Shown piece after piece: positions 6,540-13,755 of a stretch of 14,369 nt of DNA. Position 1 is the first letter of the stretch. Each line of letters starts with the position of its first letter. The position numbers and the translations under genes were made by a program. The notes beneath the pieces are model-generated. The model had not been told where the DNA came from and did not search any database. It saw only the letters and a program-made list of their open reading frames with translations. Source of the stretch: Bog-756 sp043784065 (lineage in GTDB: Bacteria; Actinomycetota; Acidimicrobiia; Acidimicrobiales; RAAP-2); NCBI GenBank assembly GCA_043784065.1, contig JAYVYR010000063.1, forward strand, positions 1 to 14,369, in the 5' to 3' direction.

Positions 6540-7112
6540 ATGCTGCTTGATCGCTAGGAGCTTCTCGCAGCCCTGCGGCTTCTTGATGAGGAGCTGGGCG
6601 CCGTCGGGGTCCGGGGTGAGGTAGTCGTGGTCGGTGGAGCAGCCATGGCCCTCGCCTACGACGCCTGGCGTGCAACGGTCGACGTAGATGCCATCTTCGT
6701 GCCGGTGACAGAAGTGCGAAAGGCGGCGGCTCGGGTTGCAGAACGTCTGCAGATCGAGGAGGAATGGCTGAACGACGGAGCGAAGGCGTTCATGTCGGGC
6801 TCGGATCCAGAACGCATCGGGGTCTGCGAGGGGGATCACCTGAGCGTCGCCGCGGCATCACCTCGCTACCTCCTGGCGATGAAACTGCTGGCATCCCGAC
6901 TCGAGCGTGATCAGGATGACATCCGGTTCCTCTATGGCCTCTGTGGTTTCACGACAGCGACAGAAGGCCTGGACCTGATTCAGTCGACGTACCCCAATCG
7001 TGCGATCGCTCCAAGAGTGCAGTTTCTGCTCGAGGAGATGTTTCCAGGAGATGGTCAGCAGATTGCCCGGCGAGTTGAACGACCGAAGGATGGTCCAGCG
7101 ACGGGACGCTGA
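6540..7112 (+). pseudogene. second copy of gene C with premature TAG at codon 6 (C')
   Basis: It is the same length as gene C (573 bp), starts MLLDR, then has TAG at 6555-6557 where gene C has GAG. The rest of the frame is clean and about 90% identical, keeping VVGGAAMALAYDAWRATVDV and the LLAMKLLASRLERDQDDI helix. A restart at GTG 6627 would give 161 residues that begin at the GG loop and lack the first helix, so some activity cannot be excluded. No Shine-Dalgarno site is evident before that GTG. It lies two bases after B'. Confidence 0.8.
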
Positions 7113-7160
7113 CCGATCAGATCCGGCACTCATCGATCGTGCGCCGGATCGATCGATCGG
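7113..7160. terminator. imperfect hairpin between convergent genes
   Basis: CCGATCAGATCCGG (7113-7126) can pair with CCGGATCGATCGATCGG (7144-7160) around a 17-base loop. The core GATCCGG/CCGGATC is perfect and the outer part has a small bulge. The right arm contains three GATC units in tandem. It sits immediately after the C' stop and before the end of the leftward CoA-transferase gene. No T run follows, so the termination role is tentative. Confidence 0.35.
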
Positions 7161-7227
7161 GATGGTGGTTCCTCCGGACGGCTGGTGGCCGTGCGGCCGT
7201 GGAGGAGCGACAACGGTCAGTGGGACA

Positions 7228-8553
7228 TCACCGGAATGACCGGGGGATCAGGCCACTGGCTCGTGCTTCCCGCTCGAGGTCGTCGCGGAAGTCAGGATGT
7301 GCCACCGAGATCATGGCTTTGGCCCGCTCAGGAATCGACCGGCCTTTGAGGTTGATCAATCCATACTCGGTGACGATATACATCATGTCGCTCCGGGGGA
7401 CCGTGACCACATTGCCAGGTGTCAGGTCGAGGACGATGCGGCTGCGCCGGACACCGTTGCGCTCGTAAATTGACGACATGCACAGGAACGACTTCCCGCC
7501 GTTCGACGCGTAGGCACCCCGAACGAACTGGAGTTGGCCGCCCGTGCCGCTGATGTGGCGGTGACCGTCCGACTCGCTTGACGCCTGGCCCTGCAGATCC
7601 ATCTGCGTTGTGTTGTTGATTGCGGTCAACCGGTCGTTTCGGACGACGTACTTCTGAAGGTTGGTCAAGTCGACGGGTTGAAAGGAGATATCCGGATTGT
7701 CGTGGATGGCGTCATAGGTCGACTTCGAGCCCAGGCCGAAGCTGCAGACGATCTTGCCGGGATACATCGTCTTCACGGAGCCATTGGCGATGCCGGCCTT
7801 ATAGAGGTCGATGATGCCATCGGTCAGCATCTCGGTGTGGATGCCAAGATTGCGGACACCACTCTCGAGGAGAAGTGTGCACACCGTGTTCGGCATGGCA
7901 CCGATACCGATCTGCAGGCAGGCGCCATCTTCGATTTCGGCGGCGATGAGTGTGGCGACGGCACGATCGACATCGGTTGCCTCGACGAGTGGCAACTCCG
8001 GCAGTGGTGCACCTTCGCCGTCGATCACGTAGTCGACCTGATCCCGGTGGAGACCGTTCTCGATGCCGTGGACGTAGGGGAGGGCCGGATCGACCTCGGC
8101 GATGACGACCTTGGCGCGCGAGGCGGCAGCACCGTGCCAAAGGTTGGAAGCACCGAAGTTGAAGTAGCCGCGTTCGTCGAGCGGACACGTCTTGATGACC
8201 ATAAGGTCTGTCGGATCGATGAATCGTCGGTAGTAGTCGGGAATCTCCCCGAGGTTGGACGGGATGTAGTTCTGCATGCCGGCATCGCACTGCCTGCGGT
8301 CGTAGGCACTCAGGTGCCAATTGAAGAACGAGAAGTGTCGGCGATCCGGGTCCGCCTCGACTACGGCGCGCGGCCGTGTACTCAAGCAACCCCGGAAACG
8401 CACGTCGTCGAGTTCGGCGACGCGGGCGGCAAGGGCGGTGTCGAAGGCATCGGGTTGGGCCAGCACTGCTCCGTAGTCGACCCAGTCGCCAGAACGCACC
8501 AATCCGGCGGCCGTTGCAGCCGAGATCCGTCGTGCCGGAGTGGTGGTCGTCAT
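7228..8553 (-). CDS. acetyl-CoA hydrolase/CoA-transferase family protein (4-hydroxybutyrate/butyrate CoA-transferase type)
   Basis: 441 residues, cytosolic. Members of this family move CoA between acyl-CoA and a free acid through a glutamyl-CoA intermediate. Seen: a conserved N-terminal block (NYIPSNLGEIPDYYR), LQIGIGAMP near residues 213-221, and GIHTEMLTDGI with Glu241, matching in position and context the catalytic glutamate (about residue 238) of 4-hydroxybutyrate CoA-transferase. Near the C-terminus, SRIVLDLTPGNVVTVPRSD and YIVTEYGLINLKGRS are typical of the family. Start ATG 8553 has a good GGAAGGA Shine-Dalgarno site five bases upstream and overlaps the MarR stop as ATGA, implying translational coupling. 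Substrate acids cannot be read from the sequence; butyrate, 4-hydroxybutyrate or acetate exchange are candidates. Confidence 0.92.
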   Translation of the reverse strand: MTTTTPARRISAATAAGLVRSGDWVDYGAVLAQPDAFDTALAARVAELDDVRFRGCLSTRPRAVVEADPDRRHFSFFNWHLSAYDRRQCDAGMQNYIPSNLGEIPDYYRRFIDPTDLMVIKTCPLDERGYFNFGASNLWHGAAASRAKVVIAEVDPALPYVHGIENGLHRDQVDYVIDGEGAPLPELPLVEATDVDRAVATLIAAEIEDGACLQIGIGAMPNTVCTLLLESGVRNLGIHTEMLTDGIIDLYKAGIANGSVKTMYPGKIVCSFGLGSKSTYDAIHDNPDISFQPVDLTNLQKYVVRNDRLTAINNTTQMDLQGQASSESDGHRHISGTGGQLQFVRGAYASNGGKSFLCMSSIYERNGVRRSRIVLDLTPGNVVTVPRSDMMYIVTEYGLINLKGRSIPERAKAMISVAHPDFRDDLEREARASGLIPRSFR

Positions 8554-8987
8554 GTGGGTCCTTCCGTCGAGCGCCTGATTCGCGATGGCTTCCGGCGAGG
8601 TGCAGGTGTGCCCAGATCCCCAGGAACAGCATGCAGGGCAGAGCGTACGTCGGCCAGCGTTTCCAGGAAGGCATGGAGTTGCTCGGGCGTGAAATTGACC
8701 AGTGCGGCAGTGGTGGCATGCACGACCTCGGGCAGCAGTTTGTCGAGTACCTCCTGGGCCGAGGGAGTCACCTCGACGAGCACCCGACGGCGGTCGTCGC
8801 GATCGGTGAGGCGCACGACGTAGCCGTTGCGCTCAAGGGTGTCGAGCACGCTGGTCGTAGAACCGCTGGTGATGTGCATGCGTGCACCGAGGGCACCGAC
8901 GGCCATCGGCCCTCCGTTCCCCTCGATGACTGCCAGCGAGTTGAGCGCGGCGTGGGACAAGCCGTGTCGCCGTGCGACCGATGCCAC
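8550..8987 (-). CDS. MarR-family transcriptional regulator
   Basis: 145 residues counted from GTG 8987. Seen: helix-turn-helix MAVGALGARMHITSGSTTSV (about 28-47), recognition helix to LERNGY, and wing RLTDRDDRRRVLVEVTPSAQ (59-78), all classical MarR winged-helix features. The protein should bind an inverted-repeat operator as a dimer and release it on binding a small ligand. The start is uncertain. The same frame is open upstream to about 9170 and encodes QVFRELEFVGGLAEALV, which looks like the expected N-terminal dimerisation helix, yet contains no ATG, GTG or TTG; a CTG at 9092 is one candidate. Its stop overlaps the CoA-transferase start. Likely operators lie at 9459-9487. Confidence 0.88.
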   Translation of the reverse strand: MASVARRHGLSHAALNSLAVIEGNGGPMAVGALGARMHITSGSTTSVLDTLERNGYVVRLTDRDDRRRVLVEVTPSAQEVLDKLLPEVVHATTAALVNFTPEQLHAFLETLADVRSALHAVPGDLGTPAPRRKPSRIRRSTEGPT

Positions 8988-9153
8988 CAGCGCCTCGGCG
9001 AGGCCTCCGACGAACTCGAGCTCGCGGAAGACCTGTGCGGAAAGCCATGAGGCACCGGGGTACTCCTGTCCGAAGGACGATTCCTCGGACAGGGGTACCG
9101 GGTCGGCGTTCGTGCGGGCGTCCCCCCGGCTGCTCGCTACGGACGGCGTCAGC

Positions 9154-9429
9154 TCAGGTCCCGACGGCTATCTCGATGCGGGGTGCGCCCTTGACACCGG
9201 CGCGGCCCATCGCTTCCTGCAACTCGGCGCTACCGGCAAATGCCTGGGCCTGCTCGAGGGAGGGGAACTGGTGCTGGACGTAGACGTTCCGGCCGTCAGC
9301 TGGATCGACCATCACCTCGGCCGCGATGCAGCCGTGCTTCTGGCGCAGCCCCTCGACGCTCTCGTACACAGCGTGCCATGCGGCGTAGTCCTCGACTTCG
9401 TGCTTCACCAGCATTGTCGCCTGTGCCAT
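9154..9429 (-). CDS. small antibiotic-biosynthesis-monooxygenase-like (dimeric alpha-beta barrel) protein
   Basis: 91 residues from ATG 9429, preferred over an upstream GTG (9444) because GAAAGG lies eight bases before it. The pattern LVKHEVEDYAAWHAVYESV, then a central strand-forming VYVQHQFPSLEQAQAFA and LQEAMGRAGVKG, is that of small ferredoxin-fold proteins of the ABM/cyclase-like group. These dimerise, and several act as monooxygenases or isomerases; many have no known activity. No signal peptide or membrane segment is present. It is the first gene of the leftward group, 166 bp before the GTG of the MarR gene, and its promoter region carries the probable MarR operators. The role in the cell is unknown. 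Confidence 0.8.
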   Translation of the reverse strand: MAQATMLVKHEVEDYAAWHAVYESVEGLRQKHGCIAAEVMVDPADGRNVYVQHQFPSLEQAQAFAGSAELQEAMGRAGVKGAPRIEIAVGT

Positions 9430-9458
9430 GTGGTTACCTTTCACTCAGCTGTACCCTC

Positions 9459-9487
9459 TTGAGTTCAACTATCTTGATTTCAAGATA
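9459..9487. promoter_or_regulatory. tandem palindromes, probable MarR operators
   Basis: TATCTTGA (9470-9477), TT, TCAAGATA (9480-9487) is a perfect 8-bp-arm inverted repeat. Next to it, TTGA (9459-9462), GT, TCAA (9465-9468) repeats the core. Their centres are 15 bp apart. TTGA-N2-TCAA within an AT-rich island is a usual MarR-family operator form. They lie 30-58 bp upstream of the leftward monooxygenase-like gene, where a promoter must be, and also upstream of the rightward ArsC-family gene. Confidence 0.6.
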
Positions 9488-9525
9488 ACACGGAACCCCG
9501 GGACGTCAAGTGGAGATCCAGGATC

Positions 9526-9551
9526 CGTCGGATCGGCCGATCGATCCGACG
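9526..9551. repeat. perfect 10-bp inverted repeat upstream of the ArsC-family gene
   Basis: CGTCGGATCG (9526-9535) and CGATCCGACG (9542-9551) are exact inverted repeats around GCCGAT. The repeat ends 21 bases before ATG 9573, so it may be an operator or a hairpin in the 5' leader of that gene. There is no upstream rightward gene for it to terminate. Confidence 0.6.
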
Positions 9552-9572
9552 TCCTGCGGTAGGTTCCCCGGT

Positions 9573-9941
9573 ATGGCCGACATCACGATCTTCCACGATC
9601 CCAACTGCTCGAGCTCACGGGCCGCCACGGAACTGGCGGCGGAACTGGGCGTCGACGTCGAAATTCGGCGCTACAAGCTGAAGGCCGAGCGGCCCACCCT
9701 GGAGGAGCTCCGGGACCTGCTGGCGATCCTGGAGGACGAGCCCACCGCCCTGGTCCGTCGCGACGCCAACTTCACCAGGCTCGGCCTGGTCGACGCCGAT
9801 GTGCAGAGTGCCGAGCAGGTCGCCGAAGTCCTGGCCGCCAACCCCGAGATGATCCAGCGACCGGTGATGGTCGCCAGTGGTGCGGCAGTCATCGGCCGTC
9901 CGAAGGACCGGATCGCCCCCTTCCTGGCCGCTCACGCCTGA
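9573..9941 (+). CDS. ArsC/Spx-family (arsenate reductase-like) protein
   Basis: 122 residues from ATG 9573; the in-frame GTG at 9510 lies inside the operator and hairpin region and is rejected. Seen: ITIFHDPNCSSSRAA with Cys12 followed by Ser-Arg, the thioredoxin-fold active-site loop of ArsC; KLKAERPTLEELRDLL; and EMIQRPVMVASGAAVIGRP, matching the conserved Arg-Pro cis-proline region of ArsC proteins. Such proteins reduce arsenate with glutathione/glutaredoxin, or are YfgD/Spx-like with other roles. No arsenic genes are nearby, so a direct arsenate role is not supported by context. It is followed 64 bp downstream by mutM in the same direction and may be co-transcribed with it. Confidence 0.85.
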   Translation: MADITIFHDPNCSSSRAATELAAELGVDVEIRRYKLKAERPTLEELRDLLAILEDEPTALVRRDANFTRLGLVDADVQSAEQVAEVLAANPEMIQRPVMVASGAAVIGRPKDRIAPFLAAHA

Positions 9942-10005
9942 CCACTCCGGGGCGGCGCCATCGTTTCGGCCCCACGACTGCCGCCATCGACAAAAGGGTG
10001 AAGAC

Positions 10006-10863
10006 GTGCCCGAACTTCCCGAGGTCGAGACCATCCGGCGCCAGTTGGGTGACGCGCTGCCCGGACGATGGGTGACCTCGACGGACACGCGGTGGCACAA
10101 GAGTCTGACTGGGCGGGGACTCGCACCCGATGTCATCGTGGGGCGCCCGGTGACGGGCGTGTGGCGGCGTGGCAAGGTCCTCGGGATCGACCTCGACCCT
10201 GGAGTTAGCGTCCTCGTCCACCTCCGCATGACCGGCCAGCTCCTCCTCGGTGCCGGTGATGGCCGTCCGAGGACCACCTCGGCGACCAGGGTCGTCCTCG
10301 ACTTCGACGACGGGTCCCGCCTCCTCTTCAACGATCAGCGCAAGTTCGGGCGCATGTTGGTGCTTCCCTCGACCGACGTGGCCGATGATCCACTGTTGGC
10401 CCGCATGGGCCCCGAGCCGCTTGATGCCGCATTCGACGCAGAGGTACTGGCCGCCGTTCTGCGCAGGCATCCGGGTCTCCGGCTCAAGTCAATGTTGCTC
10501 GACCAGTCAGCGGTGGCCGGTATCGGGAACATCTACGCCGACGAAGCACTCTGGCACGCCGGGCTCCATCCGGAACGACGATGCGGTGCCGTGCGCCGAC
10601 CCCAGGTCGAGGCCCTGCACGGCGGGATCGTCGCCGTCCTGTCCGCCGGCGTCGCCCGAGGCGGCTCGACCCTGCGTGATTATGTCGACGCACGGGGGGA
10701 CCGGGGGAGTTATCTGGACGTGGCCGCCGTCTACGGCCGGCCCGGTCAGCCCTGCCGGCGCTGTGGCACCACCATTGTCAAGAGCACCGTCGCGGGCAGG
10801 GGGACCCATGTGTGTCCCGTGTGCCAGGTGCCACCGCGTCGACGACGGTCCCGGCCGGCCTGA
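10006..10863 (+). CDS. mutM: formamidopyrimidine-DNA glycosylase (Fpg/MutM)
   Basis: 285 residues from GTG 10006, chosen because it places the catalytic Pro directly after Met (PELPEVET) and follows an AAAAGGG Shine-Dalgarno site. The enzyme removes 8-oxoguanine and formamidopyrimidines and nicks the DNA at the site. Seen: Pro2 (nucleophile), Glu3, Lys57 in RRGKVL, MTGQL, NDQRKFGRM, the helix-two-turn-helix AGIGNIYADEALWHAGLHP, and a C-terminal zinc finger of form C-x2-C-x16-C-x2-C containing GRGTHVC with its conserved arginine. All key residues are present and the length is normal for the family. The tail RRRRSRPA is basic. It ends 13 bp from the end of the convergent gene at 10877. Confidence 0.96.
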   Translation: MPELPEVETIRRQLGDALPGRWVTSTDTRWHKSLTGRGLAPDVIVGRPVTGVWRRGKVLGIDLDPGVSVLVHLRMTGQLLLGAGDGRPRTTSATRVVLDFDDGSRLLFNDQRKFGRMLVLPSTDVADDPLLARMGPEPLDAAFDAEVLAAVLRRHPGLRLKSMLLDQSAVAGIGNIYADEALWHAGLHPERRCGAVRRPQVEALHGGIVAVLSAGVARGGSTLRDYVDARGDRGSYLDVAAVYGRPGQPCRRCGTTIVKSTVAGRGTHVCPVCQVPPRRRRSRPA

Positions 10864-10876
10864 CGAACCGCCCACC

Positions 10877-11286
10877 TCAGCCCGGCAGACCTCGCATGGA
10901 GTTGTTCCGCTCGTCGTGGGTGACCTCAGCGAGCCCGAGGGCCTCCAGCAACGGGGCAGGTACATGCCGAACCGACCGCGGTAACCGTTGCGGAACCTGT
11001 ACCAGCCGCCAACCGGATTGTCGGGAGCGCGACCCCATGCTTCCCCGTTGCCGCCGCCGGCCTCCTTCTTCTCGTCGACCGCGCCCAACAGGACCCAGTC
11101 GTCCTGTTCGAGCAGCCAGGCGTGAAGATCCTCGATGGCCGAGAGGTGGTACGTCCGGGTGGTCGATCCGACCTGGCAGACCAGTGCCGGTGGGTCGGCC
11201 GCTTCATCGCGATGCATGGTGTAGCTCGAGCTACCGGGCGGAGTGGTGAGTTCCCACGGGTCGTACGTGGTGCCTGCAGCAGTCAC
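10877..11286 (-). pseudogene. small conserved actinobacterial protein with 1-nt frameshift
   Basis: It starts at GTG 11286 after an AAGGGG Shine-Dalgarno site and reads TYDPWELTTPPGSSSYTMH, then PPALVCQVGSTTRTYHLSAIEDLHAWL and NPVGGWYRFRNGYRGRFGMYLP, a family I recall as hypothetical in many actinobacteria. At 10953-10956 the coding strand has CCCC where five C would continue as LPPLLEALGLAEVTHDERNN then SMRGLPG and a TGA at 10877-10879. As written, the frame instead runs on, opposite mutM, to 10507. The repaired product would be 136 residues. The break may be real or a homopolymer sequencing error. It is soluble-looking with no recognised catalytic motif, and follows the desaturase-like gene by 91 bp. 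Confidence 0.75.
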
Positions 11287-11377
11287 GTGTCCCCTTCGGT
11301 CGGCGGTGGTGGAACGTGTTGTAGGCCCGGCTGTGGTCGGCCCGGTTGATGGTCGGGAATGAGGTAAGCGGCCTTGC

Positions 11378-12529
11378 TCAGCTGGCGAGTTGGCGGTGGC
11401 GGATGGCCCATCCCGGGCCCCGGAACACGTACGACAACCGCTCGGTCCACCCGGTGGCCGAGGCGATGTCGCTGATCATGTCCCGGTATTCGTGTTCGGC
11501 GATACGGGCCGGGTTGTACGTGTCGATGTTGGTGGTGAGTCCGTAGACGACGTGCTCGTCTTCCGGTTCGAAGGTGCCGAACATCCGGTCCCAGATGATG
11601 AGGATGCCTCCATGGTTCCGGTCGAGGTACCGACGGTTCGTGCCATGGTGGACGCGGTGGTGCGAGGGCGAATTGAGGGTGGCCTCGGCTGGCCCGATGC
11701 GGTCGATGGCCTCGGTGTGGATCCAGAACTGGTAGATGAGGTTGACGCCCCGGGCCGTAGCGACCGCTGACGGTGGGATTCCGAACAGGCACAGGAGCCC
11801 ATAGGGGATCGACGTCCCGAGGGCGTCGGCCACCGGCTGACGCAGTGCGGTCGACAGGTTGTAGCGCTCGCTCGAGTGGTGCACTTCGTGCACGGCCCAC
11901 ATGTACCGGCTGGTGTGCATGTACCGATGGTTCCAGTAGTAGATGAAGTCCCATCCGACTACGGCGGCGGCCATCGCCACGCGGCTGCTACCGAGCGAAC
12001 CGATGAGCCGCCGATCCCACAAGCGTTCGGGGGTGGTGGCTGTGGCCCACGCCGTCGTCACGGCGATGCCGCCGGCGGCAATGGCGGACACCCCGCCGAT
12101 GGAGGACACCTTGCGGACGATCGATGGAGCCGGGGCCAGATTGTCGTTCCCAGGGGATGCTGTGGCACCTTGCCGAGTTTCCTCGGTCAGCGACCTTCGT
12201 TCGCCCCGTCGTGCCAGGACGTCGGCAACAGTGGTGAGCGCGGCCGCACCCACTGCCGCTCCAACGAGGGCCTTGGCGAAGCGACCACTTCCCCGGGTGA
12301 CCGGCCGCAGCAGTCGGGGCACGACGAATGGGGCCAGCAGACTGAGGCTGCCCATGGCCAGGCTGGCCAATGTGTCCTTCGTCTCGTAGCCGCCGGCCGT
12401 CGGTGTGCTGCCGGAGGCGAGGCGCTTGCGTTGGAGCCAGTACTCGACTCCCATGGCCGCGAAATAGCCGGGCACAGCCACGACGGTCAGGTCGACGGTG
12501 TCAGAGCCGGGCTTGGTGGGACGCTTCAT
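11378..12529 (-). CDS. sterol desaturase/fatty acid hydroxylase family membrane protein
   Basis: 383 residues from ATG 12529, chosen over an upstream start (12691) because it overlaps the preceding gene's stop as ATGA. These integral membrane enzymes use a di-iron centre held by histidine boxes to oxidise C-H bonds in lipids or sterols. Seen: HRYMH (201-205), HEVHH (214-218), QFWIHTE (His271) and HHRVHH (290-295), then NHGGILIIWDRMFGTF, the conserved block near the C-terminus. Hydrophobic segments near 10-30, 55-75, 85-105, 140-160 and 180-200 are candidate membrane spans. A Gly/Asn/Glu-rich stretch near 105-135 is a likely loop. The N-terminal ~180 residues are long compared with minimal family members. 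Substrate unknown. Confidence 0.92.
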   Translation of the reverse strand: MKRPTKPGSDTVDLTVVAVPGYFAAMGVEYWLQRKRLASGSTPTAGGYETKDTLASLAMGSLSLLAPFVVPRLLRPVTRGSGRFAKALVGAAVGAAALTTVADVLARRGERRSLTEETRQGATASPGNDNLAPAPSIVRKVSSIGGVSAIAAGGIAVTTAWATATTPERLWDRRLIGSLGSSRVAMAAAVVGWDFIYYWNHRYMHTSRYMWAVHEVHHSSERYNLSTALRQPVADALGTSIPYGLLCLFGIPPSAVATARGVNLIYQFWIHTEAIDRIGPAEATLNSPSHHRVHHGTNRRYLDRNHGGILIIWDRMFGTFEPEDEHVVYGLTTNIDTYNPARIAEHEYRDMISDIASATGWTERLSYVFRGPGWAIRHRQLAS

Positions 12530-13662
12530 CCGGTCTGGGTGATCGTGACCGTGAACCCCGGAAACTGGTTCGGTTCGGGTGCGGGGATGGATCCGAAGGG
12601 GTGAGGGCTCAGCTGATTGTCGAGCTGGAGCACGGTGTAGTACTGCACGATCGGCCAGAACCGGACCGGATCGATGTTGCCGGGCTGACACCCGTTGAGG
12701 CCCAGCTTGGCCAATTTGGCTTGGACGAAGCCGGCGCTGACGGCGTAGCTGATCAGTCCGCCGCCCGACCGGATGCCCGTACAGATATCGGTGTAGGAAT
12801 TGTGGCCTTCGCCCGAGATCTCGATCAGCACTTTCGGTCCGCGAAAGGCGTCGTACGCCTTGGTGACAGTGGACGGGGTGACCACGCTGTCACCCTCGGT
12901 CCCGATCAACATCACCGGCTTCGATGATGGTGTCCCCGTTGGTGGAACGGGTGCCCATCCGACAGCGGTCTTGACCGACGGAGCATCAAGGGCATTGAAC
13001 GCAGTACCGCCCCCGGCCGAATGGCCGACGGCCGCCACGCGCTTCGGGTCGACAACGCCGTACAACGGTGAGGCAGGTTGGCCAGAGGCCTGCTCGACGG
13101 CGACGAGGGACGACCGCATGATCGCCGCGTCCTGTGCGCTGGTGGGCCGGACCGTGAGTTTGAGGGCCTGAGCGGCCAAGCCACGCTCCAGGTAGTCGGC
13201 GCTGACCACCACGTAGCCCCACGAGGCCACGCCGGCCAACAAGTTCGAGTAGTAGAGGCGCTCGCCGCCGTAGCCGTGGCTGAACAGCACGACCGGGTAG
13301 GGCCCCCACTTCGAAGCCGGCGGCTTGATATAGGCGTTGACCGTGGTGGTGGTGTTGTACTTCGCAGGCAGGATGCCCTGGAGGGCAACGGGAAGCGTGG
13401 AGGCCTCGGTATAGGTGAACGGCGCGTGCCCGGACACTGCAGCTGGGTCAGCCGGGTAGTAGACGGTTGCGCGGCGTTCGCCCAGCGTCAGGCCTGCCGA
13501 ACCGAGGTCGAGGGTGGTGACACCCACCGAGTTGGAACCTGCTTCGTTATAGGGCGGCGGTACAGCCGACGGTGCGGCGGTGTTCGACGTTGAGCAGCCA
13601 GCAGTGACGATCGAGGCGCATGCTGTCACCAGGGCAGTCAGCTTCGACCACGTCACCTGCAT
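12526..13662 (-). CDS. secreted or lipid-anchored alpha/beta-hydrolase (lipase/PET-hydrolase-like)
   Basis: 378 residues from ATG 13662, preceded by an AGGGGG Shine-Dalgarno site; this start gives a lipoprotein signal MQVTWSKLTALVTACASIV ending TAGC with Cys23 as lipidation site, whereas the longer frame from 13737 would spoil it. Seen: oxyanion region LFSHGYGG (about 126-133), nucleophile elbow VGHSAGGG with Ser215, Asp258 in GTEGD, and His287 in GEGHNS, a complete catalytic triad in the right order. The fold and PVVLFSHG/GHSAGG wording are those of dienelactone-hydrolase/chlorophyllase/PET-hydrolase-like esterases. It probably sits outside the membrane, cleaving esters or lipids. The TGA overlaps the desaturase-like start, so the two are co-translated. 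Substrate unknown. Confidence 0.9.
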   Translation of the reverse strand: MQVTWSKLTALVTACASIVTAGCSTSNTAAPSAVPPPYNEAGSNSVGVTTLDLGSAGLTLGERRATVYYPADPAAVSGHAPFTYTEASTLPVALQGILPAKYNTTTTVNAYIKPPASKWGPYPVVLFSHGYGGERLYYSNLLAGVASWGYVVVSADYLERGLAAQALKLTVRPTSAQDAAIMRSSLVAVEQASGQPASPLYGVVDPKRVAAVGHSAGGGTAFNALDAPSVKTAVGWAPVPPTGTPSSKPVMLIGTEGDSVVTPSTVTKAYDAFRGPKVLIEISGEGHNSYTDICTGIRSGGGLISYAVSAGFVQAKLAKLGLNGCQPGNIDPVRFWPIVQYYTVLQLDNQLSPHPFGSIPAPEPNQFPGFTVTITQTG

Positions 13663-13755
13663 CTTCCCCCTGTCCGTGCGGACCTGCGGGGCATTCCCGC
13701 GCTGTCCCATGGGGGCAGAGTACTGCAGGCTGTCCAAACCCGGCTGGTCCCGGGC

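Noticed and set aside
5483..6550. 355-residue frame across A' and B'
   Set aside because: It joins out-of-frame pieces of two decayed genes; comparison with the intact copy shows it crosses several frameshifts and the A' stop.
7147..7158. GATC tandem (three units) as a microsatellite or Dam-related signal
   Set aside because: It is too short to be meaningful and better explained as part of the hairpin between convergent genes.
7678..8823. 381-residue plus-strand frame opposite the CoA-transferase and MarR genes
   Set aside because: It is a mirror of two recognised genes and its translation shows no family pattern.
10507..10876. Long C-terminal extension of the minus-strand gene opposite mutM
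   Set aside because: It arises only after the 1-nt frameshift at 10953-10956; the natural end with a stop is at 10877.
11876..12604. 242-residue plus-strand frame opposite the sterol desaturase-like gene
   Set aside because: It is antisense to four intact histidine boxes and shows no recognisable domain.
13663..13737. Longer start for the lipoprotein hydrolase at 13737
   Set aside because: It would place 25 polar residues before the lipoprotein signal; the ATG at 13662 has a good Shine-Dalgarno site and a normal signal peptide.
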